From Collinsella aerofaciens (GTDB lineage Bacteria; Actinomycetota; Coriobacteriia; Coriobacteriales; Coriobacteriaceae), in contig RQCP01000011.1 of the NCBI GenBank assembly GCA_008668235.1, positions 54,358 to 118,357 on the forward strand: a stretch of 64,000 nucleotides of DNA. The letters run 5' to 3'. Positions 38,420-45,933 of the stretch are shown piece after piece (position 1 is the stretch's first letter; each line of letters starts with the position of its first letter). The notes under the pieces were generated by a model. It had not been told where the DNA came from, did no database searches, and saw nothing but the letters and a program-made list of their open reading frames with translations. The position numbers and the translations under genes were made by a program.

Positions 38420-38460
38420 GAGCGTGGCCAGGGCATCACCGCCCTCGGCCACGCTTTTTA
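38420..38460 (+). terminator. terminator of citrate synthase
   Basis: AGCGTGGCC and GGCCACGCT pair with an extended GC loop stem (AGGGC/GCCCT), then TTTTTA. Confidence 0.85.
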
Positions 38461-38484
38461 TGCCAGTAGAAAGGGCTGCATCGA

Positions 38485-39327
38485 ATGATTGTGTTTTCCG
38501 ATATGGACGGAACGCTGCTGACGAGTGATAAGCAGATGAGCGACGCCACCTGGGCGATGCTCGACGAGCTTGCGCGCCGCGGTGTTGAGTTTGTGCCCTG
38601 CACGGGGCGCCCGCTGTCGGGCATCTTTGAGCCCATCCTCGCCCACCCCGCCGTACACTACGCGGTCTGTGCCAACGGTGCCAGCGTCTGGCAGCTCGAC
38701 GACGGTACGCCCACCGATGTCTTACGTGCTACGCGCATTTTGAGCCGTCCGCTCGACCGCGCCATCGCCCGCCGCGTCCATAGCATCGCCGCCGGCCATG
38801 ACGTCACCTTCGATATCTTCGCGGACGGGCAGTGCTTCCTCCCCCGCTCGCTCTACACGCGCCTGGATGAGTTCTGCGGCGGCGACCCCCACATCGCAGC
38901 TTCGCTCAAGCGCACGCGAACACCGATCGACATGGATATCGATAGCAAGATCGACGAGGTCGAGACACTCGAACGCATCGCCATGTACTGGCACGACTCA
39001 GCCGATTGCGACGCCATCGCGGCGGAGCTCGAAACGCTCGGAGGCATTGAGGTCACGCGTTCGTACGCCATGAATATCGAGGTTATGGGCGAAGGCGCTA
39101 CCAAGGGAACGGCACTCACGTGGCTATGCGGGCATCTGGGCGAGCGTCTCGCCGACGCCTGGGCGTTCGGCGACAACATCAACGACATCCCCATGCTGCA
39201 GGCAGCGGGCCACGGCATGGCCATGATCAACGCCGAGTCCGAGGACCGCGAGGCGGCCGACGCCATCACCGAATACGACAACGACCACGACGGCGTCGCC
39301 CGCACCATCATGGCCGCCCTCGCCTAG
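38485..39327 (+). CDS. HAD-superfamily phosphatase, Cof type
   Basis: A 280-residue HAD hydrolase. Motif I DMDGTLL with nucleophile Asp6, motif II CTGRP, motif III Lys in KGTAL (about 206), motif IV GDNINDIPML. The C2-type cap inserted between residues 85 and 190 places it in the Cof/sugar-phosphatase group. AAAGGG precedes the ATG. Substrate is not predictable; sugar phosphates or flavin nucleotides are typical. A second HAD gene follows on the opposite strand. Confidence 0.88.
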   Translation: MIVFSDMDGTLLTSDKQMSDATWAMLDELARRGVEFVPCTGRPLSGIFEPILAHPAVHYAVCANGASVWQLDDGTPTDVLRATRILSRPLDRAIARRVHSIAAGHDVTFDIFADGQCFLPRSLYTRLDEFCGGDPHIAASLKRTRTPIDMDIDSKIDEVETLERIAMYWHDSADCDAIAAELETLGGIEVTRSYAMNIEVMGEGATKGTALTWLCGHLGERLADAWAFGDNINDIPMLQAAGHGMAMINAESEDREAADAITEYDNDHDGVARTIMAALA

Positions 39328-39342
39328 CAGCAGCAACCCGGC

Positions 39343-39440
39343 AGTCATTGGGGACGTTCTTAAATGGCTAGTCGCTGGCGGCACTCATTTAAGTCTGTCC
39401 CCAATGAGTGGTTTCACTCACTTAAGTCTGTCCCCAACTA
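39343..39440. repeat. family E palindrome left of the HAD-2 gene
   Basis: AGTCATTGGGGACGTTC opens a 22-base arm (39343-39364), followed by the 10-base TGGCTAGTCG (39365-39374), then further arms TTTAAGTCTGTCCCCAA at about 39388-39404 and CTTAAGTCTGTCCCCAA at about 39420-39436. The 22-base arm is exactly complementary to 40427-40448. Confidence 0.8.
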
Positions 39441-39445
39441 CCGGT

Positions 39446-40240
39446 CTAGCAGAGACTCTCCAGCACGCGACGGAGCTCCTGCTGGACGGCGTGGTCGCGG
39501 TTGCGCCCCACCACGCGATCGGCCACCGCCTTGAGCGCGGGGCGCGCATTTTCCATCGCGCAACCCGTGCCGATAAAGCGAATGATCTCGTAGTCGTTCA
39601 TCGAGTCGCCAAACGCCATGACCTCGTTGCGCCCAATGCCATAATGCTCCGCGAGCTGTGCGATGCCCGAGGCCTTCGACACACCGGGCTGCATGGCATC
39701 GATCCACGCGTTGCCTGAAGGCGCAAAGGTAAAGAGCTGACCGAGTTCGCGCTGTAGCACGTACGCGCTGTCCATAACGGCACCGTCGTCGCAAAAGATA
39801 CTCGCTTTGATGATATTTACGCTGGGATCGGGCAGCTCCCAAATGCGCTCGGCATTGGGGAGGTCCTTATCGACCTCGCGCACGAACTTGCACTCGTCAT
39901 CGAGCAAAAAAGACTTGGTTCGGTCAAAGAGTGCAAGATGCAGATTGGGAAACGTCGCGACGGCCTGGGCGAGCTTTCGAATCGCCAGGTGCGAATACAC
40001 CTCGCGGTCTACCATTTTGCCGTCGGCGTAGACCTGGGCACCGTTGGCTGCGACAAAGTCCATCTTGTCGCGAACGGGCGCAAAGAACTCGCACAGGCGA
40101 TCGTAGCGGCGGCCTGACGATGCGGCAAAATGTACGCCATGCTCGCGTAGCGCCAGGATCAATTCGTAGGTCTCAGGCGGCACCTGGCCATTTTCGTCAA
40201 GCAGTGTGCCGTCCATATCGGATGCAATCAGTTTAAACAT
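39446..40240 (-). CDS. HAD-superfamily phosphatase, Cof type (second copy)
   Basis: A 264-residue HAD hydrolase only moderately similar to its neighbour. Motif I SDMDGTLLDE (nucleophile Asp8), motif II SSGRRYDR, motif III Lys in VSKASG, motif IV FGDSMNDYEII. A C2 cap lies between residues 85 and 185. The ATG follows AAGGGAGC, but that ribosome site lies inside a large leader hairpin (40246-40307). The gene is bracketed by complementary 22-base arms and a 10-base direct repeat, suggesting it was inserted here. Confidence 0.88.
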   Translation of the reverse strand: MFKLIASDMDGTLLDENGQVPPETYELILALREHGVHFAASSGRRYDRLCEFFAPVRDKMDFVAANGAQVYADGKMVDREVYSHLAIRKLAQAVATFPNLHLALFDRTKSFLLDDECKFVREVDKDLPNAERIWELPDPSVNIIKASIFCDDGAVMDSAYVLQRELGQLFTFAPSGNAWIDAMQPGVSKASGIAQLAEHYGIGRNEVMAFGDSMNDYEIIRFIGTGCAMENARPALKAVADRVVGRNRDHAVQQELRRVLESLC

Positions 40241-40245
40241 AGAAA

Positions 40246-40307
40246 AGCTCCCTTCGGGCTTGATGGAATCGGACGTGTATCCGATTCCAACGTACCCAAA
40301 GGGAGCT
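40246..40307 (-). promoter_or_regulatory. two-tier leader hairpin covering the HAD-2 ribosome site
   Basis: Outer arms AGCTCCCTTCGGG (40246-40258) and CCCAAAGGGAGCT (40295-40307) match at 12 of 13 positions; the inner arms GGAATCGGA (40265-40273) and TCCGATTCC (40280-40288) are perfect. On the minus strand the 3' outer arm contains the ribosome site and is followed by TTTT, so it could act as an attenuator or hide the ribosome site. Confidence 0.7.
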
Positions 40308-40416
40308 CAAATAAGACCCCGCAGTCATAAACGTTACATAGGCCTGGCAAATAGCTCACGCGTGCCAGAGGTCTCACGGTCGCGGCGTCAGGCGACAAGT
40401 CAAAGAGTGTCGCAGG

Positions 40417-40448
40417 TGGCTAGTCGTTTAAGAACGTCCCCAATGACT
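40417..40448. repeat. family E right arm beside the adenine deaminase stop
   Basis: TGGCTAGTCG (40417-40426, direct repeat of 39365-39374) is followed by a 22-base arm complementary to 39343-39364, ending within the adenine deaminase stop codon. Confidence 0.8.
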
Positions 40449-42267
40449 AATCGGCGTAGGTGAAGGTGGTGACGTCGAACATGCCCTCGGGGCGGATGCG
40501 GAGCGTCGGGATCACCGGCAGGGGCAGGAAGATGATGCCCATGATGGGGTCGAGTGGCGGCTCAATACCCATGGCACGTGCCTTGACCATAAAGTCGTCG
40601 TGCTGTGCTGCCACGTCCTCGGCCGTGCCCTCGCTCATCAGGCCACCAAGCGCCAGCGGAATACGCGCCACGACCTCGCCGTTGCGCACCAGCACGTGGC
40701 CGCCCTGGCCAACAGCCTCGACGGCAGCCATCATATCGGCGGCGTTGTCGCCCACCACGCACACGTTGTGCGAGTCGTGGCCAATCGTCGAGGCGATAGC
40801 ACCGCCCGTGATGGTAAAGCCGCGCACCCAGCCGCGGCCGATATGCTTGCCGACGAGCCCCATGCCGGCGGGACCGTCGCCATCGGCGCCCTCGGTCTGC
40901 AGCGACACGCCGCGGCCGTGACGCTCGATCAGCATAATGCGGCGCAGGCCCTCGGCATTCTCGGGACGAGCCATGCCCGTGATGGCCTTGCCCGGCACCA
41001 CGTCGATCACGGCCTCGCCCGGCTTAAAGGCATAGTCGAACACGTCGAGCGATAGCTTCGGCAGCTTAACGGAAGCACGCAGCTCATCGGCAAGGGCCGC
41101 AACCTCGGCCATCTCGGGTGCGATCTCGCCCACAAAGGTGCCGTCCTGCGCCACCAGAGCACCGGCGGCATATACGCGATGCGGAGCCGTGGCAAACGTC
41201 AGGTCGTTGAGTACCAGCAGGTCGGCACGCTTGCCAGGGGCGATGGCGCCACGCAGCTCGTGCGGGTCGCGGCAACCGTGGTCCAGGCCAAACGCCTCGG
41301 CCGTGGAGAGGGACGCCATAGAGATGGCAACCACGGGGTCAATACCGGCCTCGATGGCCACGCGGCAGACATTGTCGATCATACCGGTCGAAAGCGCGTC
41401 GGAAGGAGCGCGGTCATCGGTCGCAAAACAGCAGCGGCGGGCACGGGCGGGGTTTTCAAGCAACATCGGAGACAGGTTAGCCAAGTCATGGCTGCACGTA
41501 CCTTCGCGCAGCATGACATACATGCCGCGAGATAGCTTGTCGAGCGCCTCCTCGGGAATCGTCGACTCGTGGTCGGCGATAATGCCCGCCGCGGCATAGG
41601 CATTGAGATCCTTGCCGGCAACGAGCGGCGCATGGCCGTCGACCTGCTTGGACGGAGTCTGGTTGGCAGCATCGATGCGAGCACAGGTCTCGGGGTCGGC
41701 CATAAAGACACCCGGCAGGTTCATCATTTCACCCAGACCAAAGACATCGCCCGGATGCTCGGCAAAAAACGCCTGCATGTCAGCGGCGGTAATCACAGCG
41801 CCCGCTTGCTCATCGGGCAGCGCGGGCACGCACGAGGGCATCATGTACTTGATGGAAATGGGCGCGCGACGGCCGTCCTCGATCATAAAGCGCAGGCCGT
41901 CCAGGCCGGAAACGTTGGCAATCTCGTGGCTGTCGGCAATGGCGGTGGTGGTGCCGCGCGTCGCCGCCATGCGCGCATACTCGGCGGGACGGATGTTCGA
42001 GGACTCAATGTGCAGATGTCCGTCGATAAAGCCGGGGGCGATATAGCGACCCTGACAGTCGATGACCTCAGCCGCCTCGTAGGTGCCGGCGGAATCGTCG
42101 CGACCGTCGTAGAGCACGCCGACGATTACGCCGTCCTTGACGGCAACGCTACCGGGCGCCACGCGCTGGCCATATACGTCGACGATCTGCGCATTGGCAA
42201 ACAGCGTGTCGACGGGCACGCGACCCTCGGCGGCCTCGATCACAGACCTCATGACCTCAACGGACAT
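40447..42267 (-). CDS. ade: adenine deaminase
   Basis: Converts adenine to hypoxanthine in purine salvage. A 606-residue amidohydrolase of the Ade family: APGFIDGHLHIESS with the metal-binding HxH, HEIANVSG, CFATDDRAPSD and the C-terminal GGAIASTIGHDSHN region typical of bacterial Ade. Length matches the family (about 580-600). AAAGGAG precedes the start. Monocistronic; the 3' end meets a palindromic repeat. Confidence 0.93.
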   Translation of the reverse strand: MSVEVMRSVIEAAEGRVPVDTLFANAQIVDVYGQRVAPGSVAVKDGVIVGVLYDGRDDSAGTYEAAEVIDCQGRYIAPGFIDGHLHIESSNIRPAEYARMAATRGTTTAIADSHEIANVSGLDGLRFMIEDGRRAPISIKYMMPSCVPALPDEQAGAVITAADMQAFFAEHPGDVFGLGEMMNLPGVFMADPETCARIDAANQTPSKQVDGHAPLVAGKDLNAYAAAGIIADHESTIPEEALDKLSRGMYVMLREGTCSHDLANLSPMLLENPARARRCCFATDDRAPSDALSTGMIDNVCRVAIEAGIDPVVAISMASLSTAEAFGLDHGCRDPHELRGAIAPGKRADLLVLNDLTFATAPHRVYAAGALVAQDGTFVGEIAPEMAEVAALADELRASVKLPKLSLDVFDYAFKPGEAVIDVVPGKAITGMARPENAEGLRRIMLIERHGRGVSLQTEGADGDGPAGMGLVGKHIGRGWVRGFTITGGAIASTIGHDSHNVCVVGDNAADMMAAVEAVGQGGHVLVRNGEVVARIPLALGGLMSEGTAEDVAAQHDDFMVKARAMGIEPPLDPIMGIIFLPLPVIPTLRIRPEGMFDVTTFTYAD

Positions 42268-42425
42268 ACATACTCCTTTAACTGTAGAAATAACTGCGGA
42301 GCGGACAAACCTTCACCGCAGTAAGCCAATAGCAATTGTATGCCCAAACGATGGGTCAACAATACGCCTCTCCGCTTAACGGCACCGCCAAATGATCCCT
42401 CCGTCCCCAAGGGATCATCGTAACC

Positions 42426-42462
42426 AAAAAAGGCCGCAGTCGGGAATCCCGGCTGCGGCCTT
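42426..42462 (-). terminator. terminator of tyrS
   Basis: GGCCGCAG and CTGCGGCC with GGGA/TCCC in the stem, followed by TTTTTT on the minus strand. Confidence 0.85.
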
Positions 42463-42489
42463 GTTGCACTTGTGAGGTCAACTTGCTCG

Positions 42490-43701
42490 TTAGACCAATT
42501 TAAAGCCCTTGCGCTTGCCTACGGAGAGGGTGTCGCCCAGCTTGAGGGCGCTCGGGTCGATGTTGTAGCTCTTGGGAGCCACGGCCTTGCCGTTGATCTT
42601 GACACCGCCGCCGTCAATGTCGCGACGGGCCTGGCCGGCGCTCGCCGAAAGGCCCAGGTCCTTAAGCAGGCCTGCGAGGTAGATCTGGCCCTCGTCGTTG
42701 ACGGTCAGCTCAACGTGCTTCTCGGGGAAGTCGGCAAGCTGGCCCTCCTTGAACACGCGGTCGAACTCGGCCTGAGCCTCGTCACCGGCACCGGCGCCGT
42801 GATAGGTGTCGCACAGGTCGCGGCCCAGCGCGCGCTTGAGCTCATAGGGATCGGCGGAACCGTCGGCCAGGGCAGCGTCAATCTTGTCGACCTCGGCCGG
42901 GGTGAGCGAGCTGGCCAGACGATAGTACTTGCCGATCATCTCGTCGGGGATGGACATGGTCTTGCCGAACATGTCCTTGGGAGCATCGGTCAGGCCGATG
43001 TAGTTGCCGTAGGACTTGGACATCTTGCGCACGCCATCGGTGCCCTCGAGCAGCGGCATGGTAAGCGCGATCTGCGGCTCCATGCCCATCTTCTCCATAA
43101 GCTCGCGGCCGGCGAGCAGGTTGAAGAGCTGGTCGGTGCCGCCCATCTCCACGTCGGCCTTGATCTGAACGGAGTCGAAGGCCTGCATCACGGGGTACAG
43201 GAACTCGTGCAGGGCGATCGGCGTCTGGGACTGGTAGCGCTTGGTAAAGTCATCGCGCTCGAGGATGCGGGCGACGGTGAACTTGGAGCACACCTGCAGC
43301 AGGCCGGCCAGATCCATCGACAGGATCCAGTCGCCGTTGTGCACGATGGTGGTCTTCTCGGGATCCAGGATCTTCATGGCCTGGCTCACGTAGGTCTCGG
43401 CGTTGGCCTCGATCTGCTCCTGCGAAAGCTGCGGGCGGGTGGAGTTCTTGCCCGAAGGATCGCCGATCAGTGCGGTGCCGTTACCGATGATGAGGGTGAC
43501 CTTGTGGCCCAGGTCCTGGAACTGACGCATCTTGCGCAGGGGCACGGCATGGCCCAGGTGCAGGTCGGGGCTGGTGGGATCGACGCCGAGCTTGATGTTG
43601 AGGGGCTCGCCCTTCTCAAGCTTCTTGCGAAGGTCGGCCTCGGGGACGATTTGCGCTGCGCCCGAGGTGATGATACGCATTTGCTCGTCGACAGACAGCA
43701 T
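42490..43701 (-). CDS. tyrS: tyrosyl-tRNA synthetase
   Basis: Class I synthetase of 403 residues, of the TyrRS type with HIGH motif HLGHAVPL near residue 50 and KMSKSYGNYI near 225, and a C-terminal S4 RNA-binding domain (LSASAGQARRDIDGGGVKING). AGGAGG precedes the ATG. No T-box leader is apparent in the short upstream region, which mainly separates it from the U32 peptidase gene. Confidence 0.95.
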   Translation of the reverse strand: MLSVDEQMRIITSGAAQIVPEADLRKKLEKGEPLNIKLGVDPTSPDLHLGHAVPLRKMRQFQDLGHKVTLIIGNGTALIGDPSGKNSTRPQLSQEQIEANAETYVSQAMKILDPEKTTIVHNGDWILSMDLAGLLQVCSKFTVARILERDDFTKRYQSQTPIALHEFLYPVMQAFDSVQIKADVEMGGTDQLFNLLAGRELMEKMGMEPQIALTMPLLEGTDGVRKMSKSYGNYIGLTDAPKDMFGKTMSIPDEMIGKYYRLASSLTPAEVDKIDAALADGSADPYELKRALGRDLCDTYHGAGAGDEAQAEFDRVFKEGQLADFPEKHVELTVNDEGQIYLAGLLKDLGLSASAGQARRDIDGGGVKINGKAVAPKSYNIDPSALKLGDTLSVGKRKGFKLV

Positions 43702-43797
43702 TGGGTATCCTCCTTTTGCTATAGCACCCTCGCTGAAAACGGCGGTGCTGGAAGTCCATAAACTCTCTTATGATAACAAACTGACGCGACGCGGCAC

Positions 43798-45768
43798 CTA
43801 CGACAGGAAAATCCTCGTCCTGCCGCACGCGTCGATAACGACCGGCAAACGCGTGCCGTCGCGTTCGACCAAAAAGCGCGCCTGCTGACGGCGCGAGCAG
43901 TCACGACAACGGACCTGCCCCGTCGCATCCGTGGCGCAGGCACCCTCGGCAGTCAGCAAGCAGTGCTCGCACACCATGAGCTCGGGGCGGTGGGCGTCGA
44001 CAGGCCCCAAGACACCGGGGCAAGCGGCAAGCTCGGCAACACGCTCCGCGTCGTCGGCAGCAAGCTCGGCAGGCAAATACACACGGCCCGCGCCGAGCCC
44101 GCGTAGCCAGGCAAGCGTAACCCGGTTTGCGCAAAACACCGGTGCCGCAACGTCAAACGCCACGCCCAGCTCACGCGCCATCGCCACCTGTCCCAGATTA
44201 CGGCAGACGACGCGCCCGGCACGCCGCATAAGCGAGCGGGTACGCGAGGCATCAGCTGCGCGGCAGACCTCGTCGAGCACCACGGTCGCATCGGACAGAT
44301 CGCGCTCGCCGCACGGGTCGGCATCCATCAGCTGCCAGGCAAAGACCATGCGAGCGGAAGCCCCCTTTTCCATCGGCTCCGTCAACGCCGCCTCGGGCAC
44401 GTCGTCAACAGTCACGGCGCCCTCAAAGGGCAGTATCTCAACGGCTCGTGCAACGGGCACGACCGCGTCCGCCTCGACCCGCATGTGCTCCAGTGCCGCC
44501 GCCGTCTGTTCCAGCACGCCAGCACTGCGAATCAGGTACACCTCGCAGCCCGCATCGACCTTGCGCTTGCAGTGCACGACAACGCACTCCCCCGCCGCCG
44601 CATCCACCGGGCAGGGCACCTGGGGCCAGCGCTTGGGCACATCGGGGCGTGCATCGGCACCCGGATAGAACCGGATCTCGAGCGTGTCGCCCGCGGCCAC
44701 GGCGGCATCGAGCTCGACGGTCACCTCTTCGTGGCCCACCGTCACCAAGTGGCCCACGCGCACGCCCTGGTTAATCGCACGCTCAAAGCTCATGAGCTCA
44801 GCACCCGATCGCCCCCGCAGATACGCATCGGTAAACCCGCGGTTGAACGACCTGCCCAGCTCGCGCTCGAGCGCCGGCACGACAGCGGCATCCCACGCGC
44901 CATCGCGTAGCATATCGAGTGCACGACGCCACACCCGCACCACGTTGAACACGTAGTCGGGGTTTTTCATGCGCCCCTCGATCTTGAGCGACGCCACCCC
45001 GGCCCCAACAAGCTCGGGCAGGTGCGCGATGCCCAAATAGTCGCGCGGGCACAGCAGACGATCGCCCTCCACGGAAACGACGCTCTCCCCCGCCTCGTCC
45101 ACCAGGTCGTACGCCAAGCGACACGGCTGCGTACAGTCGCCGCGCATCGCCGATCGTCCACGCCGCAGGGCCGAGAACTCACAGGCGCCCGAATATCCAA
45201 TGCAAATCGCGCCGTGGCAGAACACCTCGATAGGCACGCCGGTAGCACACAGGGCGGCAATCTCGTCGATCGCCAGCTCGCGGGCGGTCGTCACGCGCTC
45301 GACCCCGAGCTCGTTGGCAGCCAGGCGCACGGCGCCTTCGCTATGGACGCCCGCCTGCGTGGACAGGTGAATCTCGACCCCGGGAATCGCCGCGCGCAAC
45401 GCGCAGGCCAGACCGGCATCCGCCACGATCAAGGCATCGGCACCCAACTCATGCGCGTGCGCCCCCAGCGCCACCGCGTCGGCTAACTCGTCATCGAACA
45501 CGAACACGTTAAGTGTCACGTATACACACACGCCGCGCGCATGCGCCACAGCGCAGCCGCGCAAAAACTCGTCGTCGGTAAAGCCGTGTGCGCTCACGCG
45601 GGCGTTAAACCCGCCCAGGCCCGCATAGACGGCATCGGCGCCCGCCGCAATGGCAGCGAGCATCTGATCGAGTCCGCCGGCAGGCGCCAGCAGTTCGGGC
45701 ATCGCCGCCTCGACAGCCCCCGGCTCGTTATCGCATTGTCCACTCGGCCCCATCGTCCGAATCGCCAT
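43798..45768 (-). CDS. U32-family peptidase/hydroxylase-like protein
   Basis: A 656-residue protein of the peptidase U32 family. The barrel domain opens with PELLAPAGGLDQMLAAIAAGADAVYAGLG; GAICIGYSGACEFS and GDCTQPCRLAYDL hold the conserved cysteines that in relatives such as RlhA and TrhP serve rRNA or tRNA hydroxylation. The extra C-terminal region has a cysteine-rich end (CEHCLLTAEG, CRDCSRR). The ATG at 45768 has AAGGAG upstream. Proteolytic activity is doubtful for this family; an RNA-modification role is inferred. Confidence 0.85.
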   Translation of the reverse strand: MAIRTMGPSGQCDNEPGAVEAAMPELLAPAGGLDQMLAAIAAGADAVYAGLGGFNARVSAHGFTDDEFLRGCAVAHARGVCVYVTLNVFVFDDELADAVALGAHAHELGADALIVADAGLACALRAAIPGVEIHLSTQAGVHSEGAVRLAANELGVERVTTARELAIDEIAALCATGVPIEVFCHGAICIGYSGACEFSALRRGRSAMRGDCTQPCRLAYDLVDEAGESVVSVEGDRLLCPRDYLGIAHLPELVGAGVASLKIEGRMKNPDYVFNVVRVWRRALDMLRDGAWDAAVVPALERELGRSFNRGFTDAYLRGRSGAELMSFERAINQGVRVGHLVTVGHEEVTVELDAAVAAGDTLEIRFYPGADARPDVPKRWPQVPCPVDAAAGECVVVHCKRKVDAGCEVYLIRSAGVLEQTAAALEHMRVEADAVVPVARAVEILPFEGAVTVDDVPEAALTEPMEKGASARMVFAWQLMDADPCGERDLSDATVVLDEVCRAADASRTRSLMRRAGRVVCRNLGQVAMARELGVAFDVAAPVFCANRVTLAWLRGLGAGRVYLPAELAADDAERVAELAACPGVLGPVDAHRPELMVCEHCLLTAEGACATDATGQVRCRDCSRRQQARFLVERDGTRLPVVIDACGRTRIFLS

Positions 45769-45933
45769 CGGCAAACTCCTTACCAACAAGGTATGCATTC
45801 ACTCTGAAAAATGCCGTCATCCAGCATACACGAGGCCTCGCGCGCCTCGTTTGGTTTATCGTGTAATAACTTATGTCCATCCTGCCCCAGCGGCGCACCC
45901 GCCGCCCGGCACGACATACCTGGAGGTCAATAT

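Noticed and set aside
43702..43797. T-box leader for tyrS
   Set aside because: The region is short and shows no specifier loop, T-box sequence or terminator pair.
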